In this document: positions 9,552-19,396 of the stretch, piece after piece
Position numbering within the stretch: the stretch's first letter is position 1
How the letters are laid out: every line of letters begins with the position of its first letter
NCBI GenBank assembly: GCA_964444835.1
Contig: CAYUIT010000004.1
Coordinates: forward strand, 60,679 to 124,678
DNA length: 64,000 bases
DNA from: CADEED01 sp964444835
GTDB lineage: Bacteria > Pseudomonadota > Gammaproteobacteria > Steroidobacterales > Steroidobacteraceae
Reading direction: 5' to 3'
Notes under the pieces: generated by a model
Told to the model about the DNA's origin: nothing
Database searches by the model: none
Seen by the model: only the letters and a program-made list of their open reading frames with translations
Made by a program: the position numbers and the translations under genes

Positions 9552-12500
9552 GCCTTCCTTCGTCCATCTGCGGCTGCACACCGAGTTCTCGCTCGTCGAT
9601 AGCGTCGTGCGCATTCCGGAGCTGATTGCGCGTGCAGCTGAGCTCGGCATGCCTGCGATCGCTGTGACCGATCAGCACAATCTGTTCGCGCTCGTGAAGT
9701 TCTACCGCGAGGCGTTGGCGAAAGGCGTCAAGCCGATCGTCGGCGTCGACTTGTTAGTGCGGGGTCGCGGCGAGCGTGCGAGCCACTCGCGACTCACGCT
9801 GTTATGCCAGGACCATGCCGGCTATCTCAACGTATCGCGCCTCGTGACGCGCGCGTACCTCGAAGGCCAGGTCAAGGGCGTACCGACGATCGAGCGTGGC
9901 TGGCTTACGCCCGAGGTGGCGCGCGGCTTGATTGCCTTGTCGGGCGCCAGTGAAGGGGATATCGGGCGCGCGCTCGCGAACGGTCGCGATGCGGATGCGC
10001 GCCAGTCGTTAGCCGATTGGCAAACGGTGTTCGGCGACCGCTTCTACGTGGAGCTGCAACGCTTGGGTCGGCCCGATGAGAGCACGTACATCGCGGCCGC
10101 GCTGCAACTTGCAGCCCGAGGCGGCGCGCCCGTCGTGGCGACGAACGATGTGCGATTCCTGCAGCCGACGGACTTCGAGTCGCACGAAGCGCGCGTGTGT
10201 ATCCATGACGGTGCGCTACTCGCCGACGCGAATCGTCCGCGGCGCTATACGGCGGAGCAGTTTTTGCGCTCGCCCGCCGAGATGGCCAAGGCGTTCGCCG
10301 ATATCCCGGAGGCGCTCGCGAACACGGTGGAGATTGCGCGGCGGTGTAACCTCGAGCTGAAGCTCGGCACCGCGCGTCTGCCTAACTACCCGCTGCCAGA
10401 CGGCGTCACTGTCGATCAACACATTCAAGAGGAGTCGCGCGCGGGCCTCGTCCGACGCCTCGCGTCGCTGGGGCTCGAGCACGACGCAAAAGCGGAGCAG
10501 TATCGGGCGCGGCTCGAGCTCGAGTTGGGCGTCATCTGCAAGATGGGCTTTTCAGGCTACTTCTTGATCGTGGCGGACTTCATTCGCTGGGCGCGTGAGA
10601 ACGGCGTGCCCGTGGGGCCCGGACGCGGCTCCGGCGCTGGGTCGCTGGTGGCCTTTGCGCTCGGTATCACCGATATCGATCCGATCACATACGACTTGCT
10701 GTTCGAACGGTTCTTGAACCCTGAGCGCGTGTCGATGCCGGATTTCGACGTCGATTTTTGTATGGATGGCCGCGATCGAGTTATCGACTACGTTGCTAAC
10801 AAGTATGGTCGCGAGCGCGTCTCGCAGATCATCACGTATGGCACGATGGCCGCCAAGGCGGTGGTGCGTGATGTGGGTCGCGTGCTCGGGATGAGCTACG
10901 GCTATGTCGACAAGATTGCTAAGCTCATTCCGTTCGAACTCGGCATCACGCTCGACGATGCGCTCGAGAAGGAAGCCGAGCTGAAGCGGCTCTACAAAGA
11001 AGACGATGAGGTCAAGAATCTAATCGACTTGGCGCGCTCGCTCGAAGGCCTGACGCGCAACGCAGGCATGCACGCGGGTGGCGTGGTGATTGCGCCCTCG
11101 GTGCTGACCGATTTCGCGCCGCTGTATGCCGATGATTCCGGCGGTAGTGTGGTCACGCAATTCGACAAGGACGATGTCGAGGCGGCGGGGCTCGTCAAGT
11201 TCGATTTCTTGGGTCTGCGGACGCTCACCGTCATCGATCGCGCGGTAGCGATCATCAATCGGCTGCGCGCGACGCGTGGCGAGCCTCCCATCGATGTCGG
11301 AACTTTGCCGATGGACGATGTGGCGACGTATCAGCTCCTCAAAGAGTGCCGCACGACTGCCGTGTTCCAGCTCGAATCGCGCGGCATGAAGGATTTGATC
11401 CGCCGCCTGCAGCCCGATACGTTCGAGGACATCGTCGCGCTCGTCGCGCTGTTTCGCCCGGGCCCGCTGCAGTCGGGCATGGTCGACGACTTCATCGAAC
11501 GCAAGCACAACAAGAACAACCCGACCGCACCTGAGATCGACTACCTGCATCCGCGCTTGAAGGGCGCGCTCGCGCCTACCTACGGCGTGATCCTCTACCA
11601 AGAGCAAGTGATGCAGATCGCGCAGATCTTGGCGGGCTACTCGCTCGGTGCCGCCGATTTGTTACGGCGCGCGATGGGCAAGAAGAAGCCCGAGGAAATG
11701 GCGAAGCAGCGCACGATCTTCGTGTCGGGTGCTGTCGCGAACGGGGTGCCGGAGCCACAGGCCGCTTACATCTTCGACTTGATGGAGAAGTTCGCGGGCT
11801 ACGGCTTCAACAAATCGCACTCGGCCGCGTATGCGTTGTTGTCGTACCAAACGGGCTGGTTGAAAGCGCACTATCCCGCGGCGTACATGTCTGCGGTGCT
11901 GTCGGCCGATATGGACCACACCGACAAGGTGGTCACGCTCATCGATGAGTGCAAGACGAATCTGAACCTCGCCGTCGAGCCGCCGCATGTCAACGCGTCG
12001 AGCTACGAATTCACGGTGGCTAACGACTCGACCATCCGCTACGGCTTGGGTGCCGTCAAAGGCGTGGGGCAGGGTGCGGTGGAGGCGATCGCGCAGGAGC
12101 GCGAGGCACGCGGCCCATTCAAGGATCTCGAGGACTTCGCACGCCGCGTCGACCTCGGCAAGGTCAACCGACGCGCACTCGAGGCCTTGATCAAGTCGGG
12201 CAGTTTCGACTGCCTCGGCGCGAATCGCGCCACATTGATGCACCGCTTGCCCGCCGCGCTCGCGCTCGGCGAACAAAACACCAAGGCAATCGAGGCGGGG
12301 CAAGTCGACTTGTTTGGTCTCGGCGCGTCGGCCGCGCCGCAAGCGATTCGTGTGACAGCCCCAGACCAGCCAGATTGGAGTGAGTCGACGCGCCTCGCGG
12401 GTGAGCGCGAGACCCTCGGGCTGTGGCTCACCGGACATCCGATCGATCGTTTCGCATCTGAGGTGAAACGCTTTGCGACCGGGCGCATTGCCGATCTCGT

Positions 12501-13089
12501 GAGCGATCGGCCCATGCCATCGAGCGAGTCCGGCCGCAGTTTCTTCGGCGGCAAGCCGACCACGATCGCAGGTGTCGTGCATGAGGTACGGCGTCGCGGC
12601 GCGCGCGTCTCCGTGTTGTTAGACGACAAGTCGGGGCGCATCGAAGTCGGCTTCTTCGACGACGTGTTCCAGCAATATCGCGACGTGCTCGTCAAAGATG
12701 CGCTGCTGCTCATCGAAGGGCAGCTCCGGTTCGACGAGTTCATTGACGGTTGGCGCTTGCAGGGCCGCCGCGTCACCGAACTCGATCGCTTGCGCGAGAA
12801 GGAAGCGCGTCGGATCGTGTTGCGCTGGCCCAGCCCGCCGGGCGGTGGCGCCAACGACAAATTGCTGGATCGGCTTGCAGAGTGCTTGCGTCCGCACCGT
12901 GGCGGCCAGTGTCAAGTTGCGATTCACTATGCCGGCACAGAGGCAAAAGCTGCGTTGTCACTTGGTAGCGAGTGGAATGTGCGTCCCGCCCGCGACCTGC
13001 TCGAACAGCTCGAAATGCTGGTGGGTCGGGATGGGCTGTACGTGCTGTACGGACCGCCAGCGCCTGTGGTTGCGGCCAGCGGCGGTTAG
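9544..13089 (+). CDS. dnaE: DNA polymerase III alpha subunit
   Basis: Catalytic subunit of the replicative polymerase. The 1181-aa protein has an N-terminal PHP domain (LRLHTEFSLVDS from residue 7), the palm with catalytic aspartates in PDFDVDFCMDGRD (about residues 399-411), GPGRGSGAGSLV upstream of it, the fingers region including AGMHAGGVVIAP, a helix-hairpin-helix region with YGLGAVKGVGQGA, and a C-terminal OB fold (about 995-1075) and tail. The length matches E. coli DnaE (1160). The start overlaps rnhB by eight bases. Confidence 0.98.
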   Translation: MAEPSFVHLRLHTEFSLVDSVVRIPELIARAAELGMPAIAVTDQHNLFALVKFYREALAKGVKPIVGVDLLVRGRGERASHSRLTLLCQDHAGYLNVSRLVTRAYLEGQVKGVPTIERGWLTPEVARGLIALSGASEGDIGRALANGRDADARQSLADWQTVFGDRFYVELQRLGRPDESTYIAAALQLAARGGAPVVATNDVRFLQPTDFESHEARVCIHDGALLADANRPRRYTAEQFLRSPAEMAKAFADIPEALANTVEIARRCNLELKLGTARLPNYPLPDGVTVDQHIQEESRAGLVRRLASLGLEHDAKAEQYRARLELELGVICKMGFSGYFLIVADFIRWARENGVPVGPGRGSGAGSLVAFALGITDIDPITYDLLFERFLNPERVSMPDFDVDFCMDGRDRVIDYVANKYGRERVSQIITYGTMAAKAVVRDVGRVLGMSYGYVDKIAKLIPFELGITLDDALEKEAELKRLYKEDDEVKNLIDLARSLEGLTRNAGMHAGGVVIAPSVLTDFAPLYADDSGGSVVTQFDKDDVEAAGLVKFDFLGLRTLTVIDRAVAIINRLRATRGEPPIDVGTLPMDDVATYQLLKECRTTAVFQLESRGMKDLIRRLQPDTFEDIVALVALFRPGPLQSGMVDDFIERKHNKNNPTAPEIDYLHPRLKGALAPTYGVILYQEQVMQIAQILAGYSLGAADLLRRAMGKKKPEEMAKQRTIFVSGAVANGVPEPQAAYIFDLMEKFAGYGFNKSHSAAYALLSYQTGWLKAHYPAAYMSAVLSADMDHTDKVVTLIDECKTNLNLAVEPPHVNASSYEFTVANDSTIRYGLGAVKGVGQGAVEAIAQEREARGPFKDLEDFARRVDLGKVNRRALEALIKSGSFDCLGANRATLMHRLPAALALGEQNTKAIEAGQVDLFGLGASAAPQAIRVTAPDQPDWSESTRLAGERETLGLWLTGHPIDRFASEVKRFATGRIADLVSDRPMPSSESGRSFFGGKPTTIAGVVHEVRRRGARVSVLLDDKSGRIEVGFFDDVFQQYRDVLVKDALLLIEGQLRFDEFIDGWRLQGRRVTELDRLREKEARRIVLRWPSPPGGGANDKLLDRLAECLRPHRGGQCQVAIHYAGTEAKAALSLGSEWNVRPARDLLEQLEMLVGRDGLYVLYGPPAPVVAASGG

Positions 13090-13140
13090 TCGGGCCGCCA
13101 ATAGCCCCCTCCGCGCTTCTGTCGTGTATCCTCGCGGCCC

Positions 13141-14106
<966 letters not shown>

Positions 14107-15501
14107 TTGCCCTTCGATCCTGCGCAGCGCTTGGCGGAGTTGTTGCCGCAGGTGCGGCGCAAGGGCGGTGCCGGGGGCGCGCGCCACTCCCAACGAATCG
14201 ACATCGTCGTCGCGCTGAGCGGTGGCGTCGACTCCATCGTCTTGCTCGTCGCCTTGGCAGCCGCACGGCGCCGGTTCGCGAGCGTGCGCGCCTGTCACGT
14301 GAATCACCATCTTTCGCCTGCGGCCGATCAGTGGGCGACGTTCTGTCGTCGTGAAGCGCGTCGGTGCCGGGTGCCGCTCACGGTGTTGCAGGTGCGCGGG
14401 CGGCCGCCGCGTGGCGCTTCCGTCGAAGAGTGGGCCCGCGAGCGCCGCTATGAACTGCTCGCGCGACAGCTGCGCCCGCACGACGTCTTGGTGACGGCCC
14501 ATCATGCTGATGATCAAGCGGAAACCGTGCTGTTGCAGCTTCTGCGGGGTGCCGGCGTCGCAGGGCTTGCCGCCATGCCCGCAATTGCCCCATTCGGAGC
14601 CGGCTGGTTGGCTCGGCCGCTTCTCCACACGACTCGCGAGACGATCGAAGCGTACGCTCGAGAGCATCAACTCGACTGGGTGCGCGACGACATGAACCTC
14701 GATGAGCGCTGGGCGCGCAGTTTCGTGCGAGGCCAAGTGATGCCCATGATTCGCAGTCGCTGGCCAGCGGCGGCGGCGGTCATCGCGCGTTCGGCTACCC
14801 ATTTGGCCGAGGCCAAAGAGCTGCTCGATGAGCGCGCACAAGCGGATCTTGCCAGGATTGTCGACGGCACCGACTTGTTAGTGTCGGGCTTGCGCGCGTT
14901 GCCGGCGGCGCGGCGACGCAATGTGTTGCGAGCGTGGTTCGCGTCGCGCGGTGTTCGAATGCCGGACACCACGCGCCTGGCCGAGATCGCAGGCCCGCTG
15001 CTCGAGGCGCGCTGGGATGCGCAGCCTCGGGTAGCGTGGGGCGACGCACAAGTGGTGCGTGTAGGCGGTCGGCTACGAGTCGAGCAACGCGCGAAACCGA
15101 AGGCCGCGGCGCGTCGAGTGCCGACCCCCGTCGCGAATGTCGCTTGGGATTGGCGGCGGGAGCCACGCTGCGTCACGCCACTCGGGACGTTGACGATCGA
15201 ACCCGATGCGCACGGCCCGATCGACCTCGACGCGTTGCCCGCTGCGCTTGTGGTGTCGGGGCCGCGACCGCGTGAGCGAATCCGTCTTGCACCGAAGCGT
15301 CCGAGTCAAGCCGTGCGCACGCTACTGCAAGGCGTACGCATGCCGGTCACGGGCCGCCGGTTGCTGCCGAGAGTGTGGGGCGGCACGAAGTTACTTGCCT
15401 TGGGCGATCGCTGGCTCGATTGCGCAATTCAGGCCACCCCGTCGAGCCGCTCCCGCGGGAGACTCACTGTTAAATCGGGCAGGAACGACGCACTCACGTG
15501 A
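14107..15501 (+). CDS. tilS: tRNA(Ile)-lysidine synthase
   Basis: ATP-dependent enzyme that puts lysidine on C34 of tRNA-Ile(CAU), switching it from AUG to AUA decoding. The 464-aa protein has the PP-loop VALSGGVDSIVLL (residues about 35-47), HVNHHLSP, and HHADDQAETVLLQLLRG, all typical of TilS, then the helical and C-terminal tRNA-binding domains. The start is a TTG placed immediately after the accA stop; no nearby ATG fits. The C-terminal part is Arg-rich and less conserved. dnaE-accA-tilS order is usual. Confidence 0.93.
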   Translation: MPFDPAQRLAELLPQVRRKGGAGGARHSQRIDIVVALSGGVDSIVLLVALAAARRRFASVRACHVNHHLSPAADQWATFCRREARRCRVPLTVLQVRGRPPRGASVEEWARERRYELLARQLRPHDVLVTAHHADDQAETVLLQLLRGAGVAGLAAMPAIAPFGAGWLARPLLHTTRETIEAYAREHQLDWVRDDMNLDERWARSFVRGQVMPMIRSRWPAAAAVIARSATHLAEAKELLDERAQADLARIVDGTDLLVSGLRALPAARRRNVLRAWFASRGVRMPDTTRLAEIAGPLLEARWDAQPRVAWGDAQVVRVGGRLRVEQRAKPKAAARRVPTPVANVAWDWRREPRCVTPLGTLTIEPDAHGPIDLDALPAALVVSGPRPRERIRLAPKRPSQAVRTLLQGVRMPVTGRRLLPRVWGGTKLLALGDRWLDCAIQATPSSRSRGRLTVKSGRNDALT

Positions 15502-15563
15502 TTCCCTAGCGTGATCTCGCTCGCCGCCGCGTTGCGATTTTGGTAACCTGTTCACCCGTCGCG

Positions 15564-15601
15564 GCCTCTGCACTCCGTGGAGGCGCGGCATTTTTCTTTT
15601 T
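15564..15601 (+). terminator. Possible intrinsic terminator between tilS and pyrG
   Basis: A short stem GCCTC/GAGGC (15564-15568 with 15580-15584) encloses a smaller CAC/GTG stem and is followed by a T-rich run, TTTTTCTTTTT, at 15591-15601. Six bases separate the stem from the run, more than usual, and the stem is only five base pairs, so this may be a weak terminator or a leader hairpin of pyrG. The T-run also overlaps the pyrG leader, 18 bases before its ATG. Confidence 0.35.
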
Positions 15602-15619
15602 CGCGCGGCGGGCTCCCAC

Positions 15620-17266
15620 ATGACACGATTCGTATTCGTCACTGGCGGCGTCGTTTCCTCTTTGGGAAAAGGCATTGCAGCAGCATCGCTTGGCGCGATT
15701 CTCGAGGCGCGCGGCCTCAAGGTCGCGATGGTCAAGCTCGACCCGTATATCAATGTCGACCCGGGCACGATGAGCCCGTTCCAGCACGGCGAAGTGTTCG
15801 TCACGACGGACGGTACCGAGACCGATCTCGATCTGGGCCACTATGAGCGCTTCGTGCGCACGACGACAGGTCGGCACAGTAACTTCACGACCGGCCGCAT
15901 TTACGAGCGCGTGATTGCCAAGGAGCGTCGCGGCGATTATCTGGGCGCCACTGTGCAAGTGATCCCGCACATCACCGACGAAATCAAGCGCAGCATCAAA
16001 CTCGGCGCGGGCGATTCTGATGTTTGTATGGTCGAGATCGGCGGCACCGTCGGCGATATCGAATCGCTGCCGTTTCTCGAGGCGATTCGCCAGGTCGGCG
16101 TGGAGCTCGGTCGCAACAATTGCGTGTATCTGCACCTGACGCTCGTGCCCGTGGTGGGCGGCTCCGGCGAAATCAAGACCAAGCCCACGCAGCACTCGGT
16201 GAAGGAACTGCGCGGTATTGGTATCCAGCCGGATGTGCTCCTGTGCCGTTGCAAGAACCCGCTGCCCGAGGAGCAACGCCGCAAGATTGCGCTATTCACC
16301 AACGTGGAAGAACGTGCGGTGATTTCGGGTATCGATGCGGACGACATTTACAAGATTCCGATGCTGCTGCACGAGCAAGGCCTCGACGAAATCGTCTGCG
16401 ACAAACTGCGTCTCGAAGTGCCGCCTGCCGATCTCAGTGAGTGGCGCCAAGTCGTGGCCGCAAAGTCCAATCCCGATGGGCAAGTCGACATTGCGATGGT
16501 CGGCAAGTACGTGCAGGTCAAGGACTCCTACATCTCGCTGAACGAAGCGCTGATGCATGGTGGTGTGAAGACTCGTACACGCATCAACATTCACTACATT
16601 GAGTCTACCGATCTCGAAAAACATGGCGTGCATGCGTTGAAGGGCATGGACGCGATCCTCGTGCCCGGCGGTTTTGGCGAGCGCGGTATCGAGGGCAAGA
16701 TTCAGGCGATTCGTTTTGCGCGTGAGAACAAGATTCCCTATCTCGGCATCTGCCTCGGCATGCAACTCGCCGTGATCGAGTATGGCCGCCATGTGTTAGG
16801 GCTCGAAGGGGCTAACAGCACGGAGTTCAATCGCGCGACGCAGAACCCGGTGATCGCGATGATCACGGAATGGGAAGACGCAGCGCGTGGTGCGCAGACG
16901 CGCGACGAGGGCTCGGGCAAAGGCGGCACGATGCGCCTCGGCGCTCAGGAAGTCGTGCTGGCGGCGGGCTCGGTCGCGCGAGAGTTGTATGGCAAAGACG
17001 TGATCGCTGAGCGCCACCGGCACCGCTACGAATTCAACAACCACTTTATGGAGCGTTATCGCCAAGGTGGGCTGCGGTTCTCTGGACTGTCGCGCGATGA
17101 ACTCGTCGAGATCATCGAGCTGCCGAGCCATCCTTGGTTCATTGCGACGCAGTTCCATCCTGAATTCACCTCGACACCGCGCGACGGCCATCCGTTGTTT
17201 GCTGGCTTCGTGCGGGCTGCGCGTGCGTATCGCGCGGCGCAGTTGCCCGAGGTGGCGTCGGCGTGA
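15620..17266 (+). CDS. pyrG: CTP synthase
   Basis: Converts UTP to CTP using ATP and glutamine-derived ammonia. The 548-aa protein (E. coli 545) has the N-terminal synthase domain with GGVVSSLGKGI and LDPYINVDPGTMSP, and a C-terminal class I glutamine amidotransferase domain with PGGFGERG, the nucleophile Cys in YLGICLGMQLA and the His-Glu pair in FHPEF. Its TGA overlaps the GTG start of kdsA. pyrG-kdsA-eno is a standard cluster in this class. Confidence 0.98.
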   Translation: MTRFVFVTGGVVSSLGKGIAAASLGAILEARGLKVAMVKLDPYINVDPGTMSPFQHGEVFVTTDGTETDLDLGHYERFVRTTTGRHSNFTTGRIYERVIAKERRGDYLGATVQVIPHITDEIKRSIKLGAGDSDVCMVEIGGTVGDIESLPFLEAIRQVGVELGRNNCVYLHLTLVPVVGGSGEIKTKPTQHSVKELRGIGIQPDVLLCRCKNPLPEEQRRKIALFTNVEERAVISGIDADDIYKIPMLLHEQGLDEIVCDKLRLEVPPADLSEWRQVVAAKSNPDGQVDIAMVGKYVQVKDSYISLNEALMHGGVKTRTRINIHYIESTDLEKHGVHALKGMDAILVPGGFGERGIEGKIQAIRFARENKIPYLGICLGMQLAVIEYGRHVLGLEGANSTEFNRATQNPVIAMITEWEDAARGAQTRDEGSGKGGTMRLGAQEVVLAAGSVARELYGKDVIAERHRHRYEFNNHFMERYRQGGLRFSGLSRDELVEIIELPSHPWFIATQFHPEFTSTPRDGHPLFAGFVRAARAYRAAQLPEVASA

Positions 17267-18096
17267 AGCTTGCGGGTGTAGAGGTTGGTGCAGATCGGCC
17301 GTTCTTCTTGATTGCAGGTCCCTGCGTTATCGAGAGCCCGGCACTGACCGAAGAGATCGCGATTCGAATGCGCGATATGACGGCGGCGCTGGGCATTCCG
17401 TACATTTTCAAAGCGTCGTATGACAAGGCGAACCGCTCGTCGGCCAAGAGCTTTCGGGGTCCAGGCATCGATGCGGGCCTCAAGGTGCTTGACGACATCA
17501 AGCGCAAAGTCGGCGTGCCCGTTCTGACCGACGTGCATGAAGACACGCCGCTCGCCGAAGTGGCGTCCGTCGTCGACGTGTTGCAGACGCCCGCATTTTT
17601 GTGCCGCCAAACGAATTTCATCGTCAACACGGCGGCGCAAGGTAAGCCTGTCAACATCAAGAAAGGCCAGTTCTTGAGCCCGTGGGAGATGCAAAACGTC
17701 GTCGACAAAGCGCGCACGACGGGCAATCCCAACATCATGGTGTGCGAACGCGGGTTCAGTTTCGGCTATAACAATCTGATCTCGGACATGCGCTCGCTCG
17801 CGATCATGCGCGCCACCGGTGCGCCGGTCGTTTTCGATGCGACGCATTCGGTGCAGTTGCCGGGCGGCCAAGGCTCGGCGTCGGGCGGCCAGCGCGAATT
17901 CGTGCCCGTGTTGGCGCGCGCGGCGGTGGCGGCGGGCATCGCTGGGCTCTTTATGGAGACGCATCCCGATCCTGCCAAAGCCTTGTCCGACGGCCCGAAT
18001 GCGTGGCCGCTCGATCGGATGCAGTCGTTACTAACTACGTTGGTTACATTGGATAAAGCCGTGAAGGCCAAGCCATTCGAGGAAGCGTTGCTATGA
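17263..18096 (+). CDS. kdsA: 3-deoxy-D-manno-octulosonate 8-phosphate synthase
   Basis: Condenses phosphoenolpyruvate with arabinose 5-phosphate to give Kdo 8-phosphate for the inner core of lipopolysaccharide. The 277-aa protein starts at GTG 17263 inside the pyrG stop (GTGA) and carries FLIAGPCVIES, KASYDKANRSS, and the PEP/metal-binding text around MVCERGFSFGYNNL and ETHPDPAKA. PEP comes from enolase, encoded immediately downstream with an ATGA overlap. Confidence 0.97.
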   Translation: MKLAGVEVGADRPFFLIAGPCVIESPALTEEIAIRMRDMTAALGIPYIFKASYDKANRSSAKSFRGPGIDAGLKVLDDIKRKVGVPVLTDVHEDTPLAEVASVVDVLQTPAFLCRQTNFIVNTAAQGKPVNIKKGQFLSPWEMQNVVDKARTTGNPNIMVCERGFSFGYNNLISDMRSLAIMRATGAPVVFDATHSVQLPGGQGSASGGQREFVPVLARAAVAAGIAGLFMETHPDPAKALSDGPNAWPLDRMQSLLTTLVTLDKAVKAKPFEEALL

Positions 18097-19379
18097 GCCG
18101 AATTGTCGATATCGTTGGGCGCGAGGTGATCGATTCGCGCGGCAATCCCACCGTGGAGGCGGATGTCATTCTCGATAGCGGTGCCATGGGACGCGCCGCT
18201 GTACCGTCGGGAGCGTCCACCGGAACGCGCGAAGCCGTCGAGCTGCGCGATGGCGACAAGAAGCGCTATCTCGGCAAAGGGGTGCGAAAGGCGGTCGCCA
18301 ACGTCAATACGGTGATCAAGGCCGAGTTAGTCGGCAAGAACCCCCAAGATCAAGCGGCGATCGATCACAAGATGATCGATCTCGATGGCACCGAGAACAA
18401 GTCCAAACTCGGGGCGAATGCGTTACTGGCCGTGTCGCTCGCCACCGCGCACGCGGCAGCAAACGACAGCAAGCAATCGCTGTGGCGTTATTTGGCAAAA
18501 GGCCGAGAGCCGGTGATGCCTGTGCCGATGATGAACATCATCAATGGCGGTGCGCATGCCGACAACAGCCTCGACGTACAAGAATTCATGATCTTGCCGG
18601 TCGGCGCGCCGAGCTTCAGTGAAGCGCTGCGTTACGGCGCTGAGGTATTCCACACACTCAAAGGCATTTTGAAGGGCAAGAAGCTAACAACCGCTGTGGG
18701 CGACGAGGGCGGCTTTGCCCCAAACCTTGCCACCAATGAAGCGGCGCTCAAGATCATCCTGCAGGCGATCGAAAAAGCGGGCTACAAGGCGGGTAAGCAG
18801 ATTTATCTCGGCCTAGACGTGGCCAGCTCGGAGTTCTACCAGAAGGGCAAGTATCACTTGCACGGCGAGGGCAAGAAATTCACGTCGCCCGAGTTCGGCA
18901 AATACCTTGCGAAGCTCGTCGCGAAGTATCCGATCATCACGATCGAAGACGGTATGGCCGAGGGCGACTGGGATGGTTGGGCCGGCTTGACTCAGTTGTT
19001 AGGCAAGAGCACGCAGCTCGTCGGTGACGACTTGTTCGTCACCAACACCAAGATCCTGCAGCAAGGCATCACGCAGAAGATTGCCAACTCGATCCTGATC
19101 AAAGTGAATCAGATCGGCACGTTGACCGAGACACTGGCTGCGATTGAGATGGCAAATCGTGCCGGTTACTCGGCGGTTGTGTCGCACCGCTCGGGCGAAA
19201 CTGAGGACTCGACGATTGCCGACATCGCGGTTGCGACGTCGGCGACGCAGATCAAGACTGGGTCCATGTCGCGCTCCGATCGTATTGCCAAGTACAACCA
19301 GCTCCTGCGCATCGAGGGCGAACTCGGTGGCAAGGTGCGCTATGCGGGCCGCGATGCGTTTCCGGTGAAGATTCGCTGA
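18093..19379 (+). CDS. eno: Enolase
   Basis: Interconverts 2-phosphoglycerate and phosphoenolpyruvate in glycolysis; in many gammaproteobacteria it also binds the RNA degradosome. The 428-aa protein has the N-terminal GREVIDSRGNPTVE block and the barrel motifs GDEGGFAPN, IEDGMAEGDW, the catalytic Lys in ILIKVNQIGTL and SHRSGETED. The start overlaps kdsA by four bases. It ends 17 bases before the convergent metalloprotease gene, with no recognisable terminator between them. Confidence 0.98.
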   Translation: MSRIVDIVGREVIDSRGNPTVEADVILDSGAMGRAAVPSGASTGTREAVELRDGDKKRYLGKGVRKAVANVNTVIKAELVGKNPQDQAAIDHKMIDLDGTENKSKLGANALLAVSLATAHAAANDSKQSLWRYLAKGREPVMPVPMMNIINGGAHADNSLDVQEFMILPVGAPSFSEALRYGAEVFHTLKGILKGKKLTTAVGDEGGFAPNLATNEAALKIILQAIEKAGYKAGKQIYLGLDVASSEFYQKGKYHLHGEGKKFTSPEFGKYLAKLVAKYPIITIEDGMAEGDWDGWAGLTQLLGKSTQLVGDDLFVTNTKILQQGITQKIANSILIKVNQIGTLTETLAAIEMANRAGYSAVVSHRSGETEDSTIADIAVATSATQIKTGSMSRSDRIAKYNQLLRIEGELGGKVRYAGRDAFPVKIR

Positions 19380-19396
19380 CAGGGCGCGCAGCGCGG

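Noticed and set aside
15506..16276. 256-residue open frame antisense to pyrG
   Set aside because: Long antisense frames are common in GC-rich genes; composition is His/Arg/Ala-rich with no domain, and pyrG is certain.
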